Below, one piece after another: positions 15,216 to 21,688 of a stretch of 40,353 bases of DNA. Source of the stretch: a virus. A program made the position numbers and the translations under genes. Within the stretch, counting starts at the first letter, position 1. The number at the start of each line of letters is the position of its first letter. The notes below the pieces were generated by a model. The model was not told the origin of the DNA, made no database searches, and saw only the letters and a list, made by a program, of their open reading frames with translations. The DNA lies in IMG/VR virus record IMGVR_UViG_3300046777_000444, positions 1 through 40,353 of that record; one strand, given 5' to 3'.

Positions 15216-15558
15216 TCCCAACGGACGCAAAGGTGCACAGTTTGAGACTGATGTTATGAAATGGCTGAGGTCTATGGGTGTGGTAGCCGAGCGTTTGACA
15301 AAGGCTGGAGCCAAGGACGAGGGTGACCTTGTCGCCATAATCGCAGGTCAGACCTATATTTTAGAACTTAAGAATAGAAAGAAGTTAGACCTTCCTGAGT
15401 TTTGGGAAGAGGCACAAGTCGAGGCAGACAACTACACAAAGGCTAGAGGATTGTCATATACTCCACCTGCGTTTGTAGTAGTCAAGCGTCGCAATCACGG
15501 GGTGAATAAAGCGTGGGTTATACAGGACTTGGAACAATGGCTAGAAGAGAGAAAGTAA
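15208..15558 (+). CDS. Small PD-(D/E)XK nuclease, resolvase-like
   Basis: The protein (NGRKGAQFETDVMKWLRSMG, KDEGDLVAII, then YILELKNRKKLDLPEFWEEA) shows the Glu-Asp-(Glu-x-Lys) order of Holliday junction resolvase Hjc-like and VRR-NUC-like enzymes. At 116 residues it matches single-domain resolvases. A role in resolving replication intermediates before packaging is likely. The start is TTG at 15208 with AGGAG seven bases upstream, overlapping the preceding gene by eight bases. Confidence 0.75.
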   Translation: MANPNGRKGAQFETDVMKWLRSMGVVAERLTKAGAKDEGDLVAIIAGQTYILELKNRKKLDLPEFWEEAQVEADNYTKARGLSYTPPAFVVVKRRNHGVNKAWVIQDLEQWLEERK

Positions 15559-15923
15559 ATGGAGACTTACCAAATATCGCGGACGTGCTCCGTCACTACG
15601 GTGCAAACATTCGAAGCACACACGGGCAAGTTAATCTCAGATGCCCGTTCCACTCGGACACTCATCAAAGTGGTACAGCCAACCTCGACAAAAACATCTT
15701 CATTTGTTTTGCCTGCGGAGTTCAAGGAAACAGTTTACAATTAATAGCCAGTCAGGAGAATGTGAGTATCAATGAAGCAAAGCGTTTTGCAGAAAGAATT
15801 ACTGGGCAAGGCAGCGGAGAAGTACGCGGAAAGTATTCATCTGGCGGAAGATTACCTCAAGCAAAGAGGAATTCCTCTAGAGATAGCACGGCTGGCGCGA
15901 TTAGGCGTAGTAGAAAATCCTGA
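15537..15923 (+). CDS. DNA primase, zinc-binding half
   Basis: A CHC2-type zinc domain is clear: Cys36 and His39 in RCPFHSDTH and Cys57 and Cys60 in FICFACGVQG, with the surrounding sequence (LPNIADVLRHYG, NSLQLIA) typical of bacterial and phage primases. This domain recognises template for primer synthesis. After about residue 85 the frame gives a basic, unpatterned tail, while the continuation of a primase is found in the +1 frame (next gene). I chose ATG 15537, which overlaps the resolvase end by 22 bases. Confidence 0.85.
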   Translation: MARREKVNGDLPNIADVLRHYGANIRSTHGQVNLRCPFHSDTHQSGTANLDKNIFICFACGVQGNSLQLIASQENVSINEAKRFAERITGQGSGEVRGKYSSGGRLPQAKRNSSRDSTAGAIRRSRKS

Positions 15924-16392
15924 GATTGGACACGAGCAATACGTAGGAAGGTTAAGTATCCCTTATGTTACTAAGACTGGCGTTGTTGACTTGCGTTTCC
16001 GCAGTCTCAATCCTGCTGTTGAGCCTAAATATATGGGGCTTACAGGGGCGGATACAAAGATGTATAACGTTCTTGATGTCGAGCGTGCTGGTGATTTCAT
16101 TGGTGTTTGTGAAGGTGAGTTGGATACTCTTACTATGTCTGCTTGCGTTGGCATTCCTTGTGTCGGTGTTCCAGGTGCGAATAGTTGGAAGAAGCACTAC
16201 ACCAGATTACTTGCTGACTTTGAGAGAGTCTTTGTCTTTGCAGATGGAGACCAACCAGGAAAAGAATTTGCCTCTAGTCTTGCCCGCGAATTACCAGTTA
16301 CGGTTGTTCAATTCCCCGACGGAGAAGATGTTAACTCTTATTACTTGTCACACGGAACAGAGGCGATTCTCCAAAAAGCAGGGTTCAGATAA
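15772..16392 (+). CDS. DNA primase, TOPRIM half
   Basis: TOPRIM catalytic motifs are present: EGE at residues 114-116 (GVCEGELDTLTMS) and DGD at 158-160 (VFVFADGDQPGKEF). The N terminus (HLAEDYLKQRGIPLEIARLA, then IGHEQYVGRLSIPYVT) matches the RNA-polymerase part of DnaG-like primases. It lacks the zinc domain, which is encoded by the overlapping upstream gene; the two overlap by 152 bases. Either two chains form one primase or a +1 frameshift joins them. It should make RNA primers for replication. Confidence 0.88.
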   Translation: MKQSVLQKELLGKAAEKYAESIHLAEDYLKQRGIPLEIARLARLGVVENPEIGHEQYVGRLSIPYVTKTGVVDLRFRSLNPAVEPKYMGLTGADTKMYNVLDVERAGDFIGVCEGELDTLTMSACVGIPCVGVPGANSWKKHYTRLLADFERVFVFADGDQPGKEFASSLARELPVTVVQFPDGEDVNSYYLSHGTEAILQKAGFR

Positions 16393-16760
16393 TGGAAGAG
16401 ATAGAACATTATTGTGATGGATGTGGCGAACACTTTGACAATTCATTTGAATATGTCGACCATTTCATAGAAGAGGCAGACGAGGGAGAGTTCGACCCAG
16501 TATTAGTTTTGCCCAATGGAGTCAGACTTATGATTGGTTCTTTACTAAGATTTATTTTTGAACACGCCGACAATCCTGACGAAATCAGACAAATAACACA
16601 ATCTACATATGTTACACTTTTCGCTGCAGAGGTAGGTTCTGAGTACTTCGACGATATGGTTGAGGATTTGATAGTCTCCAATGAGATGTTGGAGTTTGAC
16701 GATTCATTGAAACAACTACTAGAAGGAAAGAAACCGAATGACGACGAGAGCGGAGCGTGA
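16392..16760 (+). CDS. Acidic protein with N-terminal zinc finger, 122 aa
   Basis: The first 27 residues contain YCDGCGEHFDNSFEYVDHF, a C2H2-like finger (Cys-x2-Cys-x10-12-His). The remainder is very acidic and helical (MIGSLLRFIFEHADNPDE, EVGSEYFDDMVEDLIVSNE). It could be a transcription or replication accessory, but no family is recognised. It overlaps the primase stop by one base (TAATG) and is followed six bases later by the next gene. Confidence 0.7.
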   Translation: MEEIEHYCDGCGEHFDNSFEYVDHFIEEADEGEFDPVLVLPNGVRLMIGSLLRFIFEHADNPDEIRQITQSTYVTLFAAEVGSEYFDDMVEDLIVSNEMLEFDDSLKQLLEGKKPNDDESGA

Positions 16761-16766
16761 AGAGAT

Positions 16767-17138
16767 ATGGCAGATTACAACCCATCTCGCAGGAATGGGG
16801 TACCAGATTACCTCAACGAGATTAGAGGACGGGATGCTTACGGTCACCCTATCAATCCCGATTCTTTCGTCAAGAATGTAGAGGATACCTTCGATGAATT
16901 ACAAGAACTTCTCATCAGGAAGCATCTTGATTATGGTCCAAAGAACATATCGGAATCACCAGGTGGTCCTATCAATGGACTGCGGGTACGTATGCACGAC
17001 AAATTGGCGCGGATTAATAACCTCATCGATAAAGAGTTGTCCAATCCACAGTTCGAATCGCTCGAAGATACCTTTAAAGATATGGCGAACTATGCCATCA
17101 TAGGTCTTTTAGTCTTAAGAAATAAATGGGATAAGTAA
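16767..17138 (+). CDS. DUF1599 / nucleotide-modification-associated protein
   Basis: The pattern HLDYGPKNISESPGGPINGL, VRMHDKLARINNLI, SLEDTFKDMANYAIIG matches the DUF1599 (Nmad1) family, which is related in style to MazG-like nucleotide pyrophosphohydrolases and is associated with modified-nucleotide metabolism. At 123 residues it is a full-length domain. It may adjust nucleotide pools for the phage; I see no partner genes for base hypermodification in the window, so a simple pool-cleaning role is as likely. Confidence 0.8.
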   Translation: MADYNPSRRNGVPDYLNEIRGRDAYGHPINPDSFVKNVEDTFDELQELLIRKHLDYGPKNISESPGGPINGLRVRMHDKLARINNLIDKELSNPQFESLEDTFKDMANYAIIGLLVLRNKWDK

Positions 17139-17536
17139 TGAATGAACAACAACTATTTGATTGGCTAAAGACAAATCATTACCCCGACCTTTTCAGGTCT
17201 GAGTCTGAGTTTGATGGCTTTGATTGTCAGTCAGATAACGGAAAGTTATTTATAGAACTTAAGTCACGAAAGACACACTACGACGAACTGATTATTGAGA
17301 AATATAAATATGATTTCTTAATAACGGAAGCGGGGAAGTTATCCTACACTCCCTGCTACATAAACTACACTCCGCAAGGGGTCTATTTTTTTGACCTAGA
17401 ATCCATACTTAAGAATGAATTGGATATGAAGTGGCAGGACAAGTGGCTACCTACAACTACTGAGTTTGCTAATACAAGTAATCGCGTTAAGAAGATTGGT
17501 CTATTGAATGTGGAATGGGGGACAAAACTATTATGA
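17138..17536 (+). CDS. Small PD-(D/E)XK nuclease-like protein, 132 aa
   Basis: The pattern SEFDGFDCQSDNGKLFIELKSRKTHYDEL shows Asp, then Glu-x-Lys-Ser (IELKSR, about residues 39-44), followed by a helix with YKYDFLI, as in the restriction-endonuclease-like fold. It is similar in size but not obviously in sequence to the two nucleases upstream. Substrate unknown. ATGA overlap with the sigma-like gene downstream. It may take part in host DNA degradation or repair. Confidence 0.7.
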   Translation: MNEQQLFDWLKTNHYPDLFRSESEFDGFDCQSDNGKLFIELKSRKTHYDELIIEKYKYDFLITEAGKLSYTPCYINYTPQGVYFFDLESILKNELDMKWQDKWLPTTTEFANTSNRVKKIGLLNVEWGTKLL

Positions 17537-18183
17537 ACTGGGATGAAGTAAAGAAGTGGGATTATGTAGTAGATACAGTCGCCCTTGAATACTCACGTAA
17601 GTTTGAGATGGTTGAGATTGAAGACTTAAGACAGTCATTGTGGATGTGGTTTGCTGAACATCCTAATAAGTTAAAAGAGTGGGAAGCCAAGGGCGAAAGA
17701 GATGCTAAGAATTTAATCTATCGTAGCCTTCGCAATCAGGCTCTTGACTATTGTCAGAAGTGGAAGGCAAAGACAATTGGTTATGATGTCGGTGACCTTT
17801 ACTACTATGCACCAGAAGTTGTTGAAGCATTGCTACCTGCTGTCTTAAGAAGTGAATACAACACCGCTCATAAGTTAAACCTTGGAAGAGTTGGTCGCCC
17901 GTCGGCTCCAGCAGAGGGCGGTAATCTAGTTGCTATGATGATTGAGATTGACTATGCGTATTGGAAACTAGGTAAGGAAGATAGAAAGATTCTCTTTATG
18001 CGTCACGCTGAGGCAATGGACTTTAAAGAGATGGCTAACTTCTTAAGTCTTGGAACTGAAGACGCTAGTCGTATGCGACATAAGCGTGCTGTCAATAGAT
18101 TGATTAGAAAACTTGGTGGCTTTAAACCAGTATCTGATACTGATTATGAAGATAAATCTGAAGGGGAAGAACAAGAAGACTAA
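17533..18183 (+). CDS. Sigma-factor-like protein, 216 aa
   Basis: The C terminus has a sigma region 4-type helix-turn-helix (YWKLGKEDRKILFMRHAEA, DFKEMANFL, ASRMRHKRAVNRLIRKLGG, about residues 142-191). The N terminus (EIEDLRQSLWMWFAEHP, then IYRSLRNQALDYCQKWK) resembles sigma region 2. An acidic tail of about 20 residues follows. It could redirect host RNA polymerase to phage promoters. I chose ATG 17533 (ATGA overlap); an ATG at 17515 is in frame. Its stop overlaps the stop of the opposing gene at 18180. No terminator is visible between them. Confidence 0.75.
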   Translation: MNWDEVKKWDYVVDTVALEYSRKFEMVEIEDLRQSLWMWFAEHPNKLKEWEAKGERDAKNLIYRSLRNQALDYCQKWKAKTIGYDVGDLYYYAPEVVEALLPAVLRSEYNTAHKLNLGRVGRPSAPAEGGNLVAMMIEIDYAYWKLGKEDRKILFMRHAEAMDFKEMANFLSLGTEDASRMRHKRAVNRLIRKLGGFKPVSDTDYEDKSEGEEQED

Positions 18184-18350
18184 CGATTGTCTGTCTTGTA
18201 AAATCCTGAACCTTTAAACTGCACCGCAGGTGCTGTCCATTCACGTCTCATATTTCTGCCACAATGAAAGCACTCGGGTCCGAATTCATATCGTTCCTTT
18301 ACTTCAATATGTGTCTTACAATTGTCACATCTGTATTCGTATGTTGGCAT
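18180..18350 (-). CDS. FmdB-like zinc-ribbon protein, 56 aa
   Basis: The protein begins MPTYEYRCDNC and continues CFHCG to FKGSGFYKTDNR, the exact layout of the FmdB / Zn_ribbon_8 family (two CxxC pairs and the GSGFYxTD end). These are small putative regulators of unknown function common in actinobacteria and phages. It is the last gene of the minus-strand cluster, and its TAG overlaps the TAA of the sigma-like gene coming from the other side. Starts in a TAATG overlap. Confidence 0.88.
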   Translation of the reverse strand: MPTYEYRCDNCKTHIEVKERYEFGPECFHCGRNMRREWTAPAVQFKGSGFYKTDNR

Positions 18351-18604
18351 TACATTAACTCCTTTTCAATAGCCTGAATAGTTGGGCAGGGATAATCTGT
18401 GTTGTTTATTTCATCATCCATACAATGATTACAAAAGTGTAGTTGCTGTCCTCTGTAATTTGTGTAAGGGTAAGATTTATGCAATTCAACTACCGCACGA
18501 AGGGCTTTAGCAATACGCGGGTCATTGCCATCACCACAAGCAGACTCAAACTCTGCCATCTCCACTTCTTTATCCATCTTTGCCAGCAATTCATCGTGTG
18601 TCAT
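18350..18604 (-). CDS. Hypothetical protein, 84 aa
   Basis: Helical N terminus (THDELLAKMDKEVEMAEFES), the segment ALRAVVELHKSYPY, and a Cys pair in FCNHCMDD followed by YPCPTIQAIEKEL. This looks like a family frequent in actinophage early regions; no function known to me. A longer frame extends upstream to 18655, but ATG 18604 lies two bases after the neighbour's stop and fits the packing. Possibly binds zinc through CxxC and the later Cys. Confidence 0.75.
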   Translation of the reverse strand: MTHDELLAKMDKEVEMAEFESACGDGNDPRIAKALRAVVELHKSYPYTNYRGQQLHFCNHCMDDEINNTDYPCPTIQAIEKELM

Positions 18605-18606
18605 AA

Positions 18607-18774
18607 TTAATCTATCTCGGTCGGGGCGGTGGCTATTGCACCGCATTGTTTGCATTCCTGTCTTAAGTCATACCATCCAACTGTGCGGGTCTCTTCGTCC
18701 CACATAACTGTGATGTTCCACATCTGACAACCGCAGACGCAGACTGTGATTGGGTCACCTCTTAAGTCTAACAT
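18607..18774 (-). CDS. Zinc-ribbon protein, 55 aa
   Basis: Two Cys clusters (VCVCGCQMW near residue 11 and CKQCGA near 43) suggest a zinc ribbon. The start MLDLRGD at 18774 overlaps the upstream stop (TAATG); a longer frame to 18816 exists. The coding sequence includes TTAAGACAGGAA (peptide LRQE), the shared leader string of this cluster, here inside the gene and eighteen bases before an ATG. Function unknown. Confidence 0.72.
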   Translation of the reverse strand: MLDLRGDPITVCVCGCQMWNITVMWDEETRTVGWYDLRQECKQCGAIATAPTEID

Positions 18775-19187
18775 TAGTAGTGGTTGTTCCGTAGATGAAA
18801 CTTCATAGCACGGCAAGGTGTTTCGTAGCGATGAACTATGTATTTGTAGGTATGTAGAATCTGAGTCAATGGGTCTGTGCTCTTCTCATTAAGACGCTGA
18901 CCTATGCCGAAGGCAGAAGAACCCTGCTGATTCTTTGCTAGGTGGTCGTATCTGCTTTCCTTTGTGAGGATGTAATCAAGACATCTCCACTCCATTTTAC
19001 GCCATCCATAACCCGCCCAGGCTACACGTTTAGCCAGTCTTTTGTTTGCTTTCTTTTCTTCCCACGTTGCGTGTCTTTGTTTTATTACTGGCTTTTCTTT
19101 CTGACTTAAGACTGGAGATAGGGTATGTGGCATTGATAGAACAAGAAGAACACCAACCCCCACACCCACAATCGTTTTGCGCTTCAT
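18774..19187 (-). CDS. Secreted lytic-transglycosylase-like protein, 137 aa
   Basis: The N terminus is a signal or anchor (MKRKTIVGVGVGVLLVLSMP). The C-terminal 75 residues read EWRCLDYILTKESRYD, SSAFGIGQRL, DPLTQILHTYKYIVHRYETP, matching the small transglycosylase-like domain of actinobacterial secreted wall proteins, with Glu77 in KES as likely catalytic acid. It probably acts outside the membrane on peptidoglycan. It sits next to whiB in the early cluster and not with the lysis genes. ATGA overlap with whiB sets the start. Confidence 0.8.
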   Translation of the reverse strand: MKRKTIVGVGVGVLLVLSMPHTLSPVLSQKEKPVIKQRHATWEEKKANKRLAKRVAWAGYGWRKMEWRCLDYILTKESRYDHLAKNQQGSSAFGIGQRLNEKSTDPLTQILHTYKYIVHRYETPCRAMKFHLRNNHY

Positions 19188-19537
19188 CGTTTGACACCCT
19201 TGTTTAGTATCTTTCTGACTCTGCGAATGAGAATCCATTCGTTCTTGTATGAATGTATGTTCTTATGTTTGAGCAACTTGATTCGCTCGTATGTAAATAA
19301 CCCACCCCAAATGATACCAGGAACTAGGTTCTCGCGTTCTAGCCCCTGCTGTAAGCATTCGTTCTTGACTGGACAGTCTCGGCAATACTCCAATGCCTCT
19401 ACTAGTCTTAAGACTTGATGAGTCCTAGCGTCTGGATTATCGTGCCCTTTGTATGACCAGAGGTCAGGGTCTGGATGCGCTTGACACAATGCCTGCTCGT
19501 GCCACGTTGGCACGTGCTTGACATTCTCTATCTTCAC
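19184..19537 (-). CDS. whiB: WhiB-family iron-sulfur transcription factor
   Basis: The four cysteines are at 18, 52, 55 and 61 (ALCQ, YCRDC, NEC), followed by GIIWGG at 74-79 and a basic tail (RRVRKILNKGVKR): the complete WhiB signature. The protein should bind a [4Fe-4S] cluster and host sigma factor to alter transcription. WhiB proteins are restricted to Actinobacteria and their phages, which fixes the host phylum. Start is GTG overlapping the preceding stop (GTGA). Phage WhiBs can block host WhiB2 and septation; whether this one does is unknown. Confidence 0.95.
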   Translation of the reverse strand: MKIENVKHVPTWHEQALCQAHPDPDLWSYKGHDNPDARTHQVLRLVEALEYCRDCPVKNECLQQGLERENLVPGIIWGGLFTYERIKLLKHKNIHSYKNEWILIRRVRKILNKGVKR

Positions 19538-19755
19538 GAGACAGTCCTTAAGTTTCTACGCAACTTGATAATAGATGAGGCTTTGCCATAATCTAAATCT
19601 TGTGTCTTAAGAACTGAGAAGTATTGGTGTTCGTATAACCATTCGTCTTGCTCTTGTAATGTAAGACTCTCCCAGTTATCTGGTAGTGGTGCTTTAGTTG
19701 TCACATCAATAATGCGAACACCTTTAACCTCGTAAGAAATTCTAAACGTTTCCAT
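19534..19755 (-). CDS. Hypothetical protein, 73 aa
   Basis: A mixed alpha/beta sequence (FRISYEVKGVRIIDVTT, WESLTLQEQDEWLYEHQ) with a basic end (IIKLRRNLRTVS). No family recognised. The segment resembles small phage proteins of unknown function that lie beside whiB. It overlaps the upstream gene by 14 bases and the whiB start by four, consistent with coupling. Confidence 0.68.
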   Translation of the reverse strand: METFRISYEVKGVRIIDVTTKAPLPDNWESLTLQEQDEWLYEHQYFSVLKTQDLDYGKASSIIKLRRNLRTVS

Positions 19756-20041
19756 TCTCTAGTTCCTTTTCTGCTAGGTCGTGCAAGTATGTATCTATTG
19801 CTAACTCTGCTCGCTCCGCTTCTTCTTGTTTCTTCTCGAAGTAAATCTCGGCGTCTGTGATTACGTCTTGAATGTAGTCTGACATTTGATAGCGATTATT
19901 TTCGCTGTCAAAAATTTCAACTGCTTTCTGCCACACCTCAGGACTTTGTTCGAAGTTCTCACCACCCCACCAAGTAATCATTAGTTCGGTCTCTGATGAG
20001 TAGTTGTCCTGTAGTTTCTTTATTATCTCTGACACTTTCAT
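19742..20041 (-). CDS. Hypothetical protein, 99 aa, paralogue of 21326 gene
   Basis: The N-terminal 45 residues (VSEIIKKLQDNYSSETELMI, TWWGGENFEQ) align with the 72-residue protein at 21326-21544 (VSEVIARLQENYKPSDIIAV, NWWSAEDFEQ), so the two are diverged copies. This one has an extra Glu-rich helix of about 35 residues at the end. Binding site is GACAGGAG, eight bases before ATG. The overlap with the next gene upstream is ATGA. Function unknown. Confidence 0.75.
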   Translation of the reverse strand: MKVSEIIKKLQDNYSSETELMITWWGGENFEQSPEVWQKAVEIFDSENNRYQMSDYIQDVITDAEIYFEKKQEEAERAELAIDTYLHDLAEKELENGNV

Positions 20042-20202
20042 TGCCTTGCTCCTGTCTGTAGTTGTTGGATTTGTTCTGCCTTTTCTAGCATTAAGTTATC
20101 GTATCTGTCGAAGTCATCATTAGTCAAGGAACTATTACGCAATTCCCTTGCCTCTTTGTATTCCTTCTGAAGTTTTTTAATCTGTTGCCCCCGAGTAATC
20201 AT
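20038..20202 (-). CDS. Small helical protein, 54 aa
   Basis: Too short for the usual length cut but firmly placed: ATG overlaps the upstream stop (TAATG) and TGA overlaps the next ATG. The product (ITRGQQIKKLQKEYKEAREL, then YDNLMLEKAEQIQQLQTGAR) is a two-helix, coiled-coil-like protein. The leader string CTTAAGACAGGA lies ten bases upstream inside the end of the neighbouring gene. Function unknown. Confidence 0.7.
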   Translation of the reverse strand: MITRGQQIKKLQKEYKEARELRNSSLTNDDFDRYDNLMLEKAEQIQQLQTGARQ

Positions 20203-20357
20203 TACTTTATTCCTGTCTTAAGACGTTTGAATAAGTCAGTAATTACAATCGATAGCCACCACACTAGAACTGCTAGTGCGAATAGAATAAACATTCTTGC
20301 TACCATTTGGATTAAGGCTAGTAGCCAGTTTGCTTGGAACTCTAGTAGAAAGTTCAT
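20202..20357 (-). CDS. Small membrane protein, 51 aa
   Basis: A single strong transmembrane stretch (ALIQMVARMFILFALAVLV, continuing WWLSIVI) is flanked by FLLEFQANWLL and a basic end (FKRLKTGIK). I prefer the ATG at 20357, which follows AAGGAG and lies one base after a tiny upstream gene; an in-frame ATG exists at 20399. A membrane role early in infection, such as exclusion or a lysis accessory, is possible. Confidence 0.68.
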   Translation of the reverse strand: MNFLLEFQANWLLALIQMVARMFILFALAVLVWWLSIVITDLFKRLKTGIK

Positions 20358-20358
20358 C

Positions 20359-20433
20359 TCATTTCTCCTTTCTTGTTGTTGCTCCGTGAGCGCATTCATT
20401 AATTGGCACTAAACAATCTCCGCACATTGGCAT
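20359..20433 (-). CDS. Possible 24-aa zinc-binding peptide
   Basis: ATG directly follows the upstream TAA and the TGA ends one base before the next ATG, so it fills the gap exactly. The product (MPMCGDCLVPINECAHGATT plus RKEK) has CGDC and CAH, which could coordinate zinc like its neighbours. Very short, so real translation is uncertain. Confidence 0.45.
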   Translation of the reverse strand: MPMCGDCLVPINECAHGATTRKEK

Positions 20434-20664
20434 TTAATCGTCCGCCCTTTCTGTAGTTGGTTGCCCGCAATCTGAACACGCCCAGAAACCTTCTTCGGTT
20501 GCTGATTCATAGGTAATTTTTCTTCCACATTTTATACACTTACTCATTTCATTCTCCTGTCTTAAGTGTTGAATTGGTTTTGCTTTTACATCGTCATCGC
20601 ATAGTTCGGCGTGAGGCACCACCGTTAGCGCAATGCCTCCGCCACATACTCCGCACCTAGGCAT
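20434..20664 (-). CDS. Zinc-ribbon protein(s), 76 aa with internal start for 37 aa
   Basis: The frame opens at ATG 20664 (overlapping the upstream gene by eight bases) and gives MPRCGVCGGG with HAELC, then LRQENEM, then MSKCIKCGRK and CSDCG. The LRQEN peptide is the translation of the shared leader TTAAGACAGGAG, and the ATG at 20547 lies six bases after it. So a 37-residue zinc ribbon probably starts at 20547, and the longer frame may make a two-ribbon protein. Which is made is open. Confidence 0.65.
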   Translation of the reverse strand: MPRCGVCGGGIALTVVPHAELCDDDVKAKPIQHLRQENEMSKCIKCGRKITYESATEEGFWACSDCGQPTTERADD

Positions 20665-20752
20665 AAGGGCATCGTTTCTTGTGATGTTCCATTATGTCAC
20701 GCTCGCAAGAGCAACACACTAGTCTTCCGCTTTTGTTTTTTGTGTAGTTCAT
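20657..20752 (-). CDS. Small zinc-binding protein, 31 aa
   Basis: ATG 20752 lies a few bases after the leader TTTAAGACAGGAG. The product (MNYTKNKSGRLVCCSCERDI, then MEHHKKRCPYA) has a CCSC and HH plus a late Cys, a plausible one-zinc finger. The longer upstream frame runs through the leader and the previous stop region and is less likely. Overlaps the following gene by eight bases. Confidence 0.6.
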   Translation of the reverse strand: MNYTKNKSGRLVCCSCERDIMEHHKKRCPYA

Positions 20753-20766
20753 TTTGTTCTCCTGTC

Positions 20767-21153
20767 TTAAACCGTAAGTTTTGCTGGCAGTATGTGCCAA
20801 GTGTTGTAGATAGATAACCAAGACCATTGATAGCGTTCGTGCCAGTCTTTCTGATAGAGATAAAGATACTCGCACCCACAATCGCTCGCCCATTCTTTCC
20901 ACTCTTCTAAGTTGTTGAATGTTCTTGCGTCTGTTCCGCTCTCGCCTCGGCTCTTGTAAGATTCAATCTCTGAGATGTTCTCTTTTATGCTTGAGAAATC
21001 TCCAAGGTTTAGAAGTTCCTCCACCTTGTCCAGTTCTTGATAGTGCTCGGCAAGGATTGCTCCGACGCCCTCTGGATACCCGTCCCAATGGCAGTAAATC
21101 GCCTTAATTGTTCCGTCGTCCTGCATTTTTCCGATGTTGCTACGTGTTCCCAT
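20767..21153 (-). CDS. Conserved-looking phage protein, 128 aa
   Basis: The start MGTRSNIGKMQDDGTIKAIY with CHWDGYPEGVGAILAEHY is characteristic of a protein family widely found in phages and plasmids, with no known function to me. The C-terminal half is rich in Trp and Tyr (EWKEWASDCGCEYLYLYQKD, YQWSWLSIYNTW). It carries the leader CTTAAGACAGGAG (21161-21173) eight bases before ATG. Its stop TAA is embedded in the leader of the next gene. Confidence 0.8.
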   Translation of the reverse strand: MGTRSNIGKMQDDGTIKAIYCHWDGYPEGVGAILAEHYQELDKVEELLNLGDFSSIKENISEIESYKSRGESGTDARTFNNLEEWKEWASDCGCEYLYLYQKDWHERYQWSWLSIYNTWHILPAKLTV

Positions 21154-21182
21154 TTTATTTCTCCTGTCTTAAGTAGTTAGTT

Positions 21183-21326
21183 TTAGTTTCTTTCTTCGTC
21201 GCAAGGTTTGCAGACCTGATACTCCACAACCTCGCCTCCTGCTTGTTCTGCTACGTAGTTTGTCTGCGCTGTTTCATTACACCACGCACACAATCCTTCG
21301 CTTGTGCCCCATACTTTGTCTAGCAT
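21183..21326 (-). CDS. Zinc-ribbon protein, 47 aa
   Basis: ATG 21326 overlaps the upstream stop (TAATG). The product (MLDKVWGTSEGLCAWCNETA to YQVCKPCDEERN) has CAWC and CKPC separated by about 25 residues, a clear zinc ribbon. It is one of at least seven tiny cysteine-rich proteins in this cluster. Function unknown. Confidence 0.72.
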   Translation of the reverse strand: MLDKVWGTSEGLCAWCNETAQTNYVAEQAGGEVVEYQVCKPCDEERN

Positions 21327-21544
21327 TAGTCTTGCTCCCTTTGTAGTTCTATAAATACGTAGTCGGTTAGTTCGGGGTTTATATGGTCGAGGAATTGTTG
21401 AGCCAGTTCTAAAGCCTTCTCAGTATCTGAATACTGTTCGAAGTCTTCCGCGCTCCACCAATTCACCGCGATGATGTCGCTCGGTTTGTAGTTCTCTTGA
21501 AGTCTTGCTATGACCTCGCTTACTGTGTATCTATTCGCGCTCAC
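21326..21544 (-). CDS. Hypothetical protein, 72 aa, paralogue of 19742 gene
   Basis: Shares VSEVIARLQENY and NWWSAEDFEQ with the protein at 19742-20041, so these are duplicated genes that have diverged. The remainder (KALELAQQFLDHINPELTDY) is helical. GTG start at 21544 preceded by AAGGAG; it overlaps the upstream gene by 14 bases. Function unknown. Confidence 0.72.
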   Translation of the reverse strand: MSANRYTVSEVIARLQENYKPSDIIAVNWWSAEDFEQYSDTEKALELAQQFLDHINPELTDYVFIELQREQD

Positions 21545-21680
21545 TTTTGACTCCTTGTCCTTCTTTGTATCCGTCTAGCCATACATTGGCGAGCAGTTCT
21601 TGAATTCGCTCCTCACTCCACGCGTCGGCGGTTAGGAATCCTGATAGTTCCTCTAACCAGTTTTTTATTTCTGTGTTCAT
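21531..21680 (-). CDS. Small helical protein, 49 aa
   Basis: The product (NTEIKNWLEELSGFLTADA, then SEERIQELLANVWLDGYKEG) is an amphipathic, acidic helical protein. It has the leader CTTAAGACAGGAG (21689-21701) eight bases before ATG and follows the folded RNA element at 21704-21795. The gene was below the usual length cut but the leader and the overlap with the next gene support it. Confidence 0.72.
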   Translation of the reverse strand: MNTEIKNWLEELSGFLTADAWSEERIQELLANVWLDGYKEGQGVKSERE

Positions 21681-21688
21681 TCTGTTTT

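Noticed and set aside
15965-16417. 150-codon plus-strand frame
   Set aside because: Lies wholly over the TOPRIM half of the primase in another frame; the TOPRIM motifs decide for 15772-16392.
18607-18816. Longer start at 18816 for the zinc-ribbon gene
   Set aside because: It would overlap the transglycosylase-like gene by 43 bases; ATG 18774 gives the TAATG overlap typical of this cluster.
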